A DNA stretch of 10,159 bases, taken from assembly GCA_902800435.1 (NCBI GenBank), contig CADCEQ010000064.1:1-10159 (forward strand). The letters are read 5' to 3'. The notes under the pieces were generated by a model. That model was not told where the DNA came from. It made no database searches and saw only the letters and a list, made by a program, of their open reading frames with translations. Source of the stretch: an uncultured Prevotellaceae bacterium (GTDB lineage Bacteria; Bacteroidota; Bacteroidia; Bacteroidales; Bacteroidaceae). Shown here one piece after another: positions 1-7,693 of this stretch. Position 1 is the stretch's first letter. The number at the start of each line of letters is the position of its first letter. The translations under genes were made by a program, and so were the position numbers.

Positions 1-150
1 CTGCCCTAACAAAGGGCGGCGGTCCTCGGTCACCATCGTAATCATATACATCTGCCGTTCCTGATAGTCGTGCCCCACCATACGGCGATGCATCGAAGGA
101 ACCTTCTCGCCGGCAAAAGCTTTCTGCTTCTCGTAGGTTTCTTGGTCCAT
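1..150 (-). CDS. RAYT-like (Y1/IS200-type) transposase, N-terminal part only
   Basis: An open frame starts with ATG at 150-148 and runs off the left edge, giving the first 50 residues. After a charged leader it contains HRRMVGHDY (about residues 21-29) and then YMITMVTEDRRPLLG (about 35-49). This matches my memory of the N terminus of Bacteroidetes REP-associated tyrosine transposases, where a first beta-strand of the form Y-hydrophobic-T..T..R.PLFG opens the Y1_Tnp fold. The HUH metal site and the catalytic tyrosine would lie outside the window, so function is unproven. Such proteins are single-strand endonucleases thought to mobilise REP palindromes. The gene lies 78 bp downstream of the efflux operon on the same strand, and a REP-like element sits 6.7 kb away in the tolC-like gene. 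No clear promoter or Shine-Dalgarno site is visible. It could instead be a domesticated or degraded family member. Confidence 0.65.
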   Translation of the reverse strand, partial: MDQETYEKQKAFAGEKVPSMHRRMVGHDYQERQMYMITMVTEDRRPLLGQ

Positions 151-178
151 ACAATGTCTTCTTATTTTACTGAGAAAC

Positions 179-201
179 GCAATACTCCCCTCTTTTATTG
201 C
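179..201. repeat. Small hairpin with REP-like loop in the 151-228 intergenic gap
   Basis: GCAATA (179-184) and TATTGC (196-201) form a perfect 6-bp stem around an 11-nt loop. Positions 183-193 read TACTCCCCTCT, identical to 6934-6944 inside the REP-like element of the tolC-like gene. The hairpin lies between the last permease and the RAYT-like start codon, where REP units often flank RAYT genes. It has no T-run, so an intrinsic terminator is not supported. The rest of the 78-bp gap shows only a weak CCAG/CTGG dyad (201-214). The short match could be chance. Confidence 0.4.
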
Positions 202-228
202 CAGAACAGGCTGGATAGTCATCTTCGC

Positions 229-2607
229 CTACTCATTCTTGATGCTGTTGACGGGATTCTCGGTGGCGGCGCGCCAGCCTTGGAAGGCGGCAGTGAGGAC
301 GTTGACAGCGAGGACGATGAGGAGGGAGAGCAGCAGCGGCAGAAGTTGCATCCGGATGCTGAGGCCGGAGATGCTGCCCACCTTCGGAGCCAGCCAGTAA
401 GCCAAGGGGATGGCGATGACGACAGCCACAAGCGACTGGACGACCACCGTGCGGAGCAGGCGCAGGGTGATGCTGCTGATTTCGGCTCCAAAGACACGGC
501 GCACAGCAATCTCGCGACGGCGCTGGCCAACGAAGTAACTGTTCATCGCCATCAGGCCAAGGACGGCTATCAGCAGAGCCACCCCAGTGAAGACCATCAA
601 CACACTCAGGAATCGCTCGTATTCCTCGTACCACTCCTGATGACGCTGACTGAGCGAGTGAACGTCTTCAGTCTCATGACCTGTAACAGAACTTATCTGT
701 TGCTTGATAGCATCCTCTACCTTCTTGCGATCACCATGATACTTGACGAGTGCTTGTCGGGGCCTTCCATACGTTCTACTCACATAGTCATCCGTATTAT
801 CGCGGAATTCATTTGCACATATAAATAAGAAAGGTGTGGGATGTTCCTCTTCGCGCATGACGTTCTGATAGACAATATCGGGATAGACACGACCTATTTC
901 AAAGTTCACCTTCCCGTCAGCTGTTACTATCTTCCTTTCGTCATCGTGCTTCCCAAACTGTCGTAGCAGTTGATAGTTGACGCCGAAGCCATTATCATTG
1001 TAGGTTCTGTCAGGATGGATGTTCAGAATGTTATAGAAGCAACTGTCGCCCATCAACAGCCGTTGACTGACAACAGTTCCGTCATCGGCTGATACCGTTT
1101 GGTTCTCCAGTCCGTTTATAGGTGTACCAAAGCCGAAGCCAACAGCTTCTACTTCTGGTAGTGCAAGCATTTTGGTGCGGAACGTCTGCCGTTGGCTTTC
1201 GTTAAGGCTGGAAATGCCCCACGTCTCAAGAATGTTTTCGATGTCATAGCCCAGCGGACGGTTCATGAGCTCGCGGATGCTGCTGCCAAGCAACAGCGTG
1301 ATGGTGAGCATGATGATGGCGAAGACGGCCTGCGAAACCATCAGCACATGACTCCAACGCTGGCGCACACGGCGGCGGAAAGTGCCGCGCACGATGTCGA
1401 TGGGCTGGTAGCCACTGAGTATCATGGCTGGGACAAAGCCAGCCATTGAGCCAACGAGGATGACACTGAGTAGTATGGCAACGATGGCCACTACTCCAGT
1501 ATCCTTCAGCAAGTTCATCTGGCAATTGGCCATTTCGATTGCCTTATCCTGTAGGGCGAGTGCTATCAGATAGGCAATAATGAAAGCGACAGCTGAAAAG
1601 AAGATGCTCTCAGTGACAAGTTTTGCAAAGACCTGTAGCCGCGAAGAACCTAACAACCGTCGGGTAGCCATCTCCTTCGACCGCTCTGTAGTAAGCGACA
1701 CGCTCAGGTTCACGTAGTTGAAGATGGCGAACACCAATACCAATAGGGCAACAACTACATAGAGATGTGCCATCTCCCGACTGCCGTGATTGATATCTTC
1801 CTGCCCTAACGAACACTCCTTGGCATCGTAATAGAGCGTGGAGAACGGGGTGAGGGTCAGCTCCTTCGCAGCCTTCATCTGGTAAATCCAGAAGAAGGTT
1901 TTCAGATAGTCGCGCAGGTCGCTGATTTTGCTACGCAGGTTGCTACCCTCACGCTCCATCAAGAACAACACACAGCAGCTGGCATTGTTCATCTGCTCGC
2001 TCCAGGCCGAGTAGTGGAAATGGCGCAGGTTCTCTACGTTGACTACGCATTCATATCCGTCAGGAACAATAGAGCGGTCAAAGTCGTCCATGATGCCGCT
2101 GACGGTGTAAGTAATCCGTGCCTTCTCATCGTTCGCGTCGCCCAGCACCATCTCTTTCCCAATAGGACTCTCATCGGACCAATAACGCTGTGCGAACGAC
2201 TGGCTCACCACTATCTGGTTGGGCGCACTGAGCACCTTCTGGCGGTCACCCGTCAGCAGGCGGTAGTCGAAAAACGTAAAGAAGTTCTGGCCCGTAACCA
2301 GCACTTTGGTATCAGCCTCTTGACCTTGGATGCTAAACGTCATATTGTAGCCAGCCATAGAGCACCAGTCTTCCACCTCAGGAAAGCGGTCTTTCAGTCG
2401 CTCGCCTACACGGAAGTTCGACATCATGCACATTTCATTGCCAACGACGAAAGTTCGGTCTGCACGCGTCTGGTAGTTCTCTACCGTTGTCTGACGGTAG
2501 ATGAGGTCGCCCAACAGCAGCAGGAAGGCCATCGAGAGGCAAAGCCCTACGATATTGATAATGGTAAACAGCCGATGCCGGCTCAGGAATTTCAGATAAC
2601 TGTTCAT
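229..2607 (-). CDS. FtsX/MacB-like ABC transporter permease, second copy in operon
   Basis: This 792-residue inner-membrane protein has the two-part layout of Bacteroidetes MacB/FtsX-like permeases. TM1 lies near residues 12-37 and is followed by a MacB-type periplasmic domain. TM2-TM4 are near 280-304, 330-353 and 371-397, TM5 near 419-442. A second periplasmic domain follows, then TM6-TM8 near 666-690, 719-740 and 755-775. Family signatures are RRREIAVRRVFG (696-707) and the C-terminal NPVNSIKNE. Proteins of this family act with a cytoplasmic ABC ATPase and, when MacAB-like, with an adaptor and TolC to move substrates from the periplasm outward. No substrate can be inferred. The start at 2607 follows a GA-rich stretch and leaves a 27-nt gap from the upstream permease gene. 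It is clearly a diverged paralogue of that neighbour, with nearly identical last codons. No nucleotide-binding domain is fused. Confidence 0.9.
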   Translation of the reverse strand: MNSYLKFLSRHRLFTIINIVGLCLSMAFLLLLGDLIYRQTTVENYQTRADRTFVVGNEMCMMSNFRVGERLKDRFPEVEDWCSMAGYNMTFSIQGQEADTKVLVTGQNFFTFFDYRLLTGDRQKVLSAPNQIVVSQSFAQRYWSDESPIGKEMVLGDANDEKARITYTVSGIMDDFDRSIVPDGYECVVNVENLRHFHYSAWSEQMNNASCCVLFLMEREGSNLRSKISDLRDYLKTFFWIYQMKAAKELTLTPFSTLYYDAKECSLGQEDINHGSREMAHLYVVVALLVLVFAIFNYVNLSVSLTTERSKEMATRRLLGSSRLQVFAKLVTESIFFSAVAFIIAYLIALALQDKAIEMANCQMNLLKDTGVVAIVAILLSVILVGSMAGFVPAMILSGYQPIDIVRGTFRRRVRQRWSHVLMVSQAVFAIIMLTITLLLGSSIRELMNRPLGYDIENILETWGISSLNESQRQTFRTKMLALPEVEAVGFGFGTPINGLENQTVSADDGTVVSQRLLMGDSCFYNILNIHPDRTYNDNGFGVNYQLLRQFGKHDDERKIVTADGKVNFEIGRVYPDIVYQNVMREEEHPTPFLFICANEFRDNTDDYVSRTYGRPRQALVKYHGDRKKVEDAIKQQISSVTGHETEDVHSLSQRHQEWYEEYERFLSVLMVFTGVALLIAVLGLMAMNSYFVGQRRREIAVRRVFGAEISSITLRLLRTVVVQSLVAVVIAIPLAYWLAPKVGSISGLSIRMQLLPLLLSLLIVLAVNVLTAAFQGWRAATENPVNSIKNE

Positions 2608-2634
2608 TTCTCTCTCTTTGTTGTTTGCATTTAC

Positions 2635-2674
2635 CTACTCATTCTTGATGCTGTTCACGGGATTCTCCGTGGCG
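2635..2674 (-). repeat. 40-bp direct duplication at the 3' ends of both permease genes
   Basis: Positions 2635-2674 and 229-268 match at 38 of 40 bases, including the stop codon and the codons for ATENPVNSIKNE. The first 21 bases are identical. Identity falls off sharply beyond this block. The protein motif is conserved in the family, but shared synonymous codons suggest common descent or gene conversion. Confidence 0.75.
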
Positions 2675-5022
2675 TTCTTCCAACTCTGGTAAGTCACCGT
2701 CAGCATCGTGATCAGGGCGATGAGCAGGAAAGAGACCACGAACAGCAAGGGCGAAATGGCAGTACGGACGGCAAAGCCTTCAAGCCAATGCACGCCCACC
2801 ATGTAACCTATAGGGGCTGCCACCACGAAGCACCCCAACAAGATTAGGAGGTATCGACGGTTGAACATCATCAGGATTTCCTTTGTTGAACTGCCAAACA
2901 CCTTGCGGATGCCTATCTCCTTGCGGCGGTACTCGCTCTCGAACATCGTCATGCCAAACACGCCGATGATGCTGATCAGGATGGCGAGCAGCGAGAACAG
3001 CAGAATCTGCTTGGTGAAGAGGCGCTCCTGCCGGTAGGTCTTCTCCAGTTCGTCGTCCACATAGTGCAGGTCGTTCACAGTGAGCTCGTTGTCGTGTTCG
3101 TACTTCAGCACCGTTTCCAGCACTTTCTGCTTGGCCTCGTGCTTGTCGACTCCCTTTGCCACGCGTACCATCAGCACATTTCGCCAGAAGCCGTCGAGCC
3201 AATAGTAGTTATTGGGATTGGGTACTAAGAAGGCTATCGGCTGCTGGCTGTCGTCTACGCGCAACGATGAATACTTGATGTCCTCGCAGAAACCGACGAC
3301 AGGCATGTCCTTATCGTTAATAGGCTTGTCGACGGCGAGCCACGGGTATTTCTTCTTTGCCGACTCATTGAAGATGTACACATCGCCATCGGTCTCGCGG
3401 AAGTTGCGCCCCTCCACGATGTCAATGCCCATCACCTGGAGGAACCGCCAGTCCACAAAGATGCAGGTAAACGTCATGTGCTTGTCGCCACTGCCTCTGC
3501 CCCACGTCTGATAGCGGTCGCTGCAGCCTAAGACGTTTTGAGCCAGGCTGGCACCCTCTATTCCTGGTATCTTGCGCAGGTCGGCATCAATGGCATCGGC
3601 ATGATTGCGCGTGTCGGGAGCCGTAGGCACTACCATCACCTCATCCTTGTCGAAGCCATAGTCCGTGTGATAGATCAGATAGCTCTGCAAGTACATGATG
3701 CCCACACCAATGACCAGCATGAACGACACAACGAACTGCAGACAAATCAGTATGGTACGCAAGACACGACCTTTTGGCGACAAGCCAAATGAGCCTTTCA
3801 GCACCAAGGCAGGAGGGAAGGAGGTGACGTAGTACGCAGGATAGGCACCCGCCAGCAACCCCACAACAATGCTGATTATCAAGGTGAGCCCTATCAGCCA
3901 AGGATGGTCTTGCAGCAGGATGCTGCCCTGCACCAAATCCTGCAAGCCAAGGTCGTGAGCCAGAGACACCAACGCCATAGCCAGCACGAAAGCCATTAGG
4001 CTGACCATGACCGTCTCTGCCAGCAGACCGCCTCTCAGGCTCGCCGTCGTAGCTCCCAACACTTTCTGAGTGTTGATGCTGCGGATGCGCATGGGCGTTT
4101 CGGCCAAGTTGAAATTCATGAAGTTCACGGCAGCTATCACGACTATCAGCAGCGAGAAGCAGATGAGCAGATAGACGGAACTCCTATTCACCGAATTGTT
4201 CTCGGCCAAATTCTTGCTGAGGTCTTTCGAGAAATGGACATCGGCCACAGGAGTCAGAATGACCTGCAGGGCTTCCGCTTCTTTGGGGCTAGTCAAATCA
4301 AAGTCCTCTTTGAACAGTTCGATGGCCTTCTTACGCATGGACTTGAGCACCACCGGCAGGTTCTTGACATCATCCACACGGATATAGGCATCGTAGTTCC
4401 AATTCCGGTAGTTGTCTTCGTTGGCATTGGTGCCTATAAAACAGGAGCCATGCAGCAGGTTGTTTTCCGGAAAGTCCTCTATCACGGCGCACACATTGAA
4501 AAACTCATTGTCCTCCCATTTATAATTCAAGGTTTTACCCACGGCACCAGCCTGGCCGAAAATACGTGCTGCCTCCGTCTGTGTCAACACGATATTGCCA
4601 TTCCACTGCATGCCCTTCAAGTCACCATCAATCACCTTGGGCTTGAACACGCTTAAGAAGTCACGAATGCCGTATGTGAGCGTCAGCGAGTACTCCTGGT
4701 TGTCCACCAAGAATTGGTCGTTGTTGATCCATCCCTGTTTGATGCCATAGCCGGCGACGTGTGGCGAGGCTGCCGCCAGTTGCTCTATCACCGGACGAGG
4801 CAAAGTCGTGCCATAGTCCTCCATGCCTGCCCCAAACTCCATTGTCAGCCGGAACAACTTCTCATGCTCCGCAAAGCTCTTGTTGTAGCCTAGGTCGTAG
4901 ATGACCTGCGTCATGATGACGAAGAACGAAGCAAAGGCCAGGCTCAAGCCCAACAGGTTCAGCAGGTTCGCTGTAACAAACTTACGGAATATAGATGTAA
5001 AGTTTCTGATAATTGTCTTCAT
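2635..5022 (-). CDS. FtsX/MacB-like ABC transporter permease, first copy in operon
   Basis: This 795-residue inner-membrane permease has TM1 near residues 17-43 and a large periplasmic domain to about 280. TM2-TM4 lie near 282-304, 332-355 and 373-399, TM5 near 421-445. A second periplasmic domain follows, then TM6-TM8 near 669-693, 723-743 and 756-777. The motif RRKEIGIRKVFG (699-710) after TM6 and the terminal NPVNSIKNE are typical of the Bacteroidetes FtsX-like permease family, and full length matches that family. It starts 4 nt after the adaptor stop codon, and an AGTAGGA stretch overlapping that stop could serve as ribosome binding site, so translation is probably coupled. It likely forms a MacB-like channel-less mechanotransmitter with the adaptor and TolC partner, possibly as a heterodimer with the next gene's product. 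The ATPase it needs is not encoded in this operon. Confidence 0.9.
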   Translation of the reverse strand: MKTIIRNFTSIFRKFVTANLLNLLGLSLAFASFFVIMTQVIYDLGYNKSFAEHEKLFRLTMEFGAGMEDYGTTLPRPVIEQLAAASPHVAGYGIKQGWINNDQFLVDNQEYSLTLTYGIRDFLSVFKPKVIDGDLKGMQWNGNIVLTQTEAARIFGQAGAVGKTLNYKWEDNEFFNVCAVIEDFPENNLLHGSCFIGTNANEDNYRNWNYDAYIRVDDVKNLPVVLKSMRKKAIELFKEDFDLTSPKEAEALQVILTPVADVHFSKDLSKNLAENNSVNRSSVYLLICFSLLIVVIAAVNFMNFNLAETPMRIRSINTQKVLGATTASLRGGLLAETVMVSLMAFVLAMALVSLAHDLGLQDLVQGSILLQDHPWLIGLTLIISIVVGLLAGAYPAYYVTSFPPALVLKGSFGLSPKGRVLRTILICLQFVVSFMLVIGVGIMYLQSYLIYHTDYGFDKDEVMVVPTAPDTRNHADAIDADLRKIPGIEGASLAQNVLGCSDRYQTWGRGSGDKHMTFTCIFVDWRFLQVMGIDIVEGRNFRETDGDVYIFNESAKKKYPWLAVDKPINDKDMPVVGFCEDIKYSSLRVDDSQQPIAFLVPNPNNYYWLDGFWRNVLMVRVAKGVDKHEAKQKVLETVLKYEHDNELTVNDLHYVDDELEKTYRQERLFTKQILLFSLLAILISIIGVFGMTMFESEYRRKEIGIRKVFGSSTKEILMMFNRRYLLILLGCFVVAAPIGYMVGVHWLEGFAVRTAISPLLFVVSFLLIALITMLTVTYQSWKNATENPVNSIKNE

Positions 5023-5026
5023 AGTC

Positions 5027-6280
5027 CTACTTCATTACTAATACTTCATTGTCCTTAAATGCTTCGTAACCGCTGGTGACGACACGCTCGCCCGGCTCAA
5101 GGCCTTCAAGCACTTCGTAGTGCTGAGGATTCTGTCGGCCCACGCGGATGGGGCGGCGATAGGCTTTGCTGCCATCGGCGGAGAGCACGAAGATCCATTG
5201 GCCGCCCGTGGTCTGGAAGAACGTGCCGCGAGGGATGATGATGGCCTGCTCAGGCTGACCCAGTTCGAGGTCGATGTAGTAAGTCTGGCCCGTACGGATG
5301 TTTTCAGGGCGCTCGCCTCTGAAGATGAAGTCGCAGCGGAACTTGCCCTCGCGCACCTCGGGATAGACCTTGCGAACCTGAAGCTGATACTGCTTGTCGC
5401 CACGCGTAAAGGTGGCAGTCAGTCCCTGACGCACGCGGTCGATATAGTGCTCGTCAATCTGTGCCTGTACCTTATAGTCCGAGAGGTCGTTCAGCTGGCC
5501 AATCTTCTGTCCGGGCTGGATGCTCTGGCCCAGTTCCACATCGAGCAAGCCCAGCTCGCCGTCGATGGCCGAACGCACTTCAAGCTTGTCCTTACGCTGG
5601 CGCACCAAGACGACGTTGCGGCGCATCGCCTGCAGGTTGTCCTCCATCTGGTCCATCTGAACGGTGCGATAGAGCGAGTCCTGCTTCAGGCGTTTCGTGA
5701 TCAGCGAACGTTTCTTGGCTGCGAGCTGGTAGTCCTCCTGCGACTGCAGGTAGTCCTCGCGACTGATGAGCTTCTCGCTGTAGAGCCGCTTGTTCTGCTC
5801 GAAGGTGCGCTGTCGGCGCTGGGTGTCCATATCCAGCTGGGCCTGCTCCGTCTGGTTGTTCAGGCGGTCCTGCTGCATAGCCACCTGCGTGTTGCGCAGC
5901 AGGTTCTGCTTCTCGGCCAGTTCAGCCTCAGCATTCAGAATCTGGAGGTCGAGGTTGCTGTTCGACAGGCGGACGATGACATCGCCCTTCTTCACCATCG
6001 TGCCCTCCTCGACCACCTTCTCCATCACGATGCCGCCCTCCTCGGGCGAGATCTGCACCACCTGAATGGGCAGCACCTGCCCGTTGGTGCGCACATAGTC
6101 CTTAAACTCAGCGCGCTGCACGTCGCTGATGGTCAGCTCGTCGCGGCTGACTCTGAGCGTAGAGGCGTGGTTGCCGAAAATCAGCCAGCCAGCAACTGCC
6201 AGCACCAAACACCCAACACCCATATACGGCCAATACTTCATCAGCCGCTGTGTCCTTGTCTTTTCGATTACTCTGTCCAT
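5027..6280 (-). CDS. HlyD/MacA-type periplasmic adaptor (membrane fusion protein)
   Basis: The 417-residue product is a membrane fusion protein linking inner-membrane permeases to a TolC channel. One TM anchor lies near residues 18-36. The first lipoyl half is near 75-105 (GGIVMEKVVEEGTMVKKGD). A long Gln/Arg-rich alpha-helical hairpin spans about 108-233, and the second lipoyl half is near 235-264 (GELGLLDVELGQSIQPGQ). A beta-barrel domain (about 268-340) and a membrane-proximal domain ending EPGERVVTSGYEAF follow. The domain order matches MacA/HlyD adaptors in ABC efflux systems. The start lies inside the end of the tolC-like gene (13-nt overlap) with a well-placed GGAGAA upstream, and the downstream permease begins 4 nt after the stop, so the three are surely cotranscribed. 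A long antisense open frame over this gene is a shadow of its codon bias. Confidence 0.93.
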   Translation of the reverse strand: MDRVIEKTRTQRLMKYWPYMGVGCLVLAVAGWLIFGNHASTLRVSRDELTISDVQRAEFKDYVRTNGQVLPIQVVQISPEEGGIVMEKVVEEGTMVKKGDVIVRLSNSNLDLQILNAEAELAEKQNLLRNTQVAMQQDRLNNQTEQAQLDMDTQRRQRTFEQNKRLYSEKLISREDYLQSQEDYQLAAKKRSLITKRLKQDSLYRTVQMDQMEDNLQAMRRNVVLVRQRKDKLEVRSAIDGELGLLDVELGQSIQPGQKIGQLNDLSDYKVQAQIDEHYIDRVRQGLTATFTRGDKQYQLQVRKVYPEVREGKFRCDFIFRGERPENIRTGQTYYIDLELGQPEQAIIIPRGTFFQTTGGQWIFVLSADGSKAYRRPIRVGRQNPQHYEVLEGLEPGERVVTSGYEAFKDNEVLVMK

Positions 6281-7638
6281 ATCATTTCTCCGTTATAGTA
6301 TCTCACTAATTGTTCCTTTACCATCGCCATCAGCCGGCATTGCAGCAGCGTGGCCTTCGACTTCAGCAGTTGCGAGCCGGTGGTGTGCAGGTCGATGGCC
6401 GTTGAAAGTCCCTCCTCAAACTGGCGCCGCGTCAGCTGGTAAGCCAGCGAGTCGGCCTCTACCTTCTTCTCCATCTGGGCGGTCTGCTTCAGGTAGCCCT
6501 GCCAGTCCTGCCAAGCCTCGCGACTCAGCTTTTCCAGTTCGAGCAGCTTCTGCTGGTATGCCTCGTGGGCAATCTTATAGTTGTTCTTGGCCTTGCGGAT
6601 ATTGGTAACGGTCTGAAGGCGGTTGAAGAGCGGAATGCTCAACGTGGCCCCTATGTATTCACCCATGTTGTTCTTGAACTGGTTGTTGAACGAGGCCGCC
6701 GTCTCAGAATGTAAGGTCCGGAAATAAGTGGTGCTCAGGCCCGCACTCAACGAGAGAGTGGGGAAAAGTGAAGCACGAGCCTGGCGCCACTCGTGTTTTG
6801 CTGCTTCCATCTGATAGCGGGCGATGGCCTCACCCCCAGCCCCATTCCCGAGCAAAGCTCGCCTACCCGTAGCCTTTCTCGCAAGGAGAGGGGAGTGATT
6901 ACTCTTGCAATAATCATCAGCGGAAGAACTATCTACTCCCCTCTCCTTGGGAGAGGGGCTGGGGGTGAGGCTTAGACTGTCGCCTATCGGAAACCCCATC
7001 GCCTTCTTCAGCTCGAGCAAGGCCGAGGCATGGAGATTCTGCTGGCGCGTCAGCTCATAGTCGGCCTCAGCCTGCTGCGACTCCACCTGAGCCACGTCGG
7101 CAGCACTCTTGCGCCCCACCTCCTCAAGCAGGCGCGTCTGCTTGAGCAGCAGCGTAGTCTCCTGTACCTTCTCACCAGCCATGCTGACCAGCCCTTCGTA
7201 ATAGGCCACGTTGGTATAGGCCTGCAGCACGTCGAGCGCCGTCAGGTCCTGCTGTTGGCGGAGGCTTGCCCGCCCCATCAGTTCGCTGGCCTTGGCGGCC
7301 TTCAGGGCATGCAGACGACTGAATCCGTCGAACACGGGCAGCGACGCCTGCAGCTGGTAGCCGTTGTAAAAGGTGCTCACGTCGGTATAGCCGTTGGTCT
7401 CGGGGTCGATGGCCCGGCCGAAGTTATACTGTGCGCCTATGCCGGCATCCACATAAGGCAGGAAACTGCCTACAGCTTTCGTCTTCTGTACCTTATAGTT
7501 GTCGAGCTGCAGTTCGGCCTGCTTCACCTCGTGGTTGTGCTCTACGGCATACTGCATACATTGCTGCACGGTCCACGCGTTTTGGGCGGTGGTCTGCCTT
7601 GCGGCAAGGGCAAGAAGGATAATCAATGCTTGTTTCAT
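6268..7638 (-). CDS. TolC-family outer-membrane efflux protein with an in-frame REP insertion
   Basis: The 456-residue product is an OEP/TolC-family trimeric outer-membrane channel subunit. A signal peptide is visible at the N terminus (MKQALIILLALAA, cleavage probably near TTAQ, residue 19). The first structural repeat begins WTVQQCMQYAVEHNHEV (22-38), with a beta-strand region around YNFGRAIDPETNGY and long amphipathic helices to about residue 215. The second repeat resumes with IARYQMEAAKHEWRQARASLFPTLSLSAG (from 272). Between them, residues 223-271 are encoded by a REP-like palindrome and read as low-complexity peptides such as LTPSPSPKERG and GNGAGGEA. The usual 'A..NP.I' lead-in to repeat two seems replaced. 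I chose ATG 7638 over an in-frame ATG at 7665 because the promoter -7 box overlaps the latter. It is the first gene of the efflux operon. Confidence 0.9.
   Translation of the reverse strand: MKQALIILLALAARQTTAQNAWTVQQCMQYAVEHNHEVKQAELQLDNYKVQKTKAVGSFLPYVDAGIGAQYNFGRAIDPETNGYTDVSTFYNGYQLQASLPVFDGFSRLHALKAAKASELMGRASLRQQQDLTALDVLQAYTNVAYYEGLVSMAGEKVQETTLLLKQTRLLEEVGRKSAADVAQVESQQAEADYELTRQQNLHASALLELKKAMGFPIGDSLSLTPSPSPKERGVDSSSADDYCKSNHSPLLARKATGRRALLGNGAGGEAIARYQMEAAKHEWRQARASLFPTLSLSAGLSTTYFRTLHSETAASFNNQFKNNMGEYIGATLSIPLFNRLQTVTNIRKAKNNYKIAHEAYQQKLLELEKLSREAWQDWQGYLKQTAQMEKKVEADSLAYQLTRRQFEEGLSTAIDLHTTGSQLLKSKATLLQCRLMAMVKEQLVRYYNGEMIWTE
6286..6291 (-). promoter_or_regulatory. Shine-Dalgarno site of the adaptor gene
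   Basis: On the minus strand GGAGAA stands 5 nt before the adaptor ATG (6280) and lies within the last codons of the tolC-like gene. Strong SD sites are uncommon in Bacteroidetes, so this one supports both the chosen start and translational coupling across the 13-nt overlap. Confidence 0.6.
6827..6971. repeat. REP/BIME-like palindromic element inside the tolC-like gene
   Basis: This is a 145-bp nested palindrome. The outer arms are 6827-6843 (GCCTCACCCCCAGCCCC) and 6955-6971, a perfect 17-bp inverted repeat. The inner arms are 6882-6896 and 6935-6949 (ACTCCCCTCTCCTTG), a perfect 15-bp inverted repeat. The right unit itself folds as CCCCTCTCC-TTG-GGAGAGGGG (6938-6958). The left unit is longer in its middle and carries an extra CGAGC-AAA-GCTCG hairpin (6849-6861). 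Two head-to-head units with a spacer are the layout of a bacterial interspersed mosaic element, and I recognise this GC-rich motif as a common dispersed repeat of Bacteroidetes and other phyla. It is free of stop codons in the tolC frame and also in one plus-strand frame, giving similar peptides both ways. Confidence 0.85.
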
Positions 7639-7662
7639 ACGCTTTTCCCTGTTTTGTTGATG

Positions 7663-7693
7663 CAAAGTTAAGGGTTTCTTCCTCTCTATGCAA
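7663..7693 (-). promoter_or_regulatory. Promoter of the efflux operon (Bacteroidetes -33/-7 type)
   Basis: On the minus strand TTG (7693-7691) is followed by exactly 20 nt and then TAACTTTG (7670-7663), matching the Bacteroidetes primary-sigma consensus TTTG-N19-21-TAnnTTTG. Transcription would begin near 7656-7658, giving a leader of roughly 20 nt before ATG 7638 with a purine-rich AGGGAAAAG stretch instead of a strong SD. Confidence 0.75.

Noticed and set aside
70..828. 252-residue plus-strand open frame
   Set aside because: It is antisense to the RAYT-like start and the permease C terminus, and it is explained by their codon bias.
5120..6298. 392-residue plus-strand open frame
   Set aside because: It lies entirely antisense to the adaptor gene and reads as Leu/His/Val-rich shadow sequence with no recognisable domain.
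6827..6971. CRISPR repeat or intrinsic terminator interpretation of the palindrome
   Set aside because: There are only two inverted units with no regular spacers, and no T-run follows the hairpins. The gene continues in frame through the element.
7639..7665. Upstream in-frame ATG adding nine residues to the TolC-like protein
   Set aside because: It overlaps the well-formed -7 box (7663-7670), and the added residues would precede and spoil a normal signal peptide.
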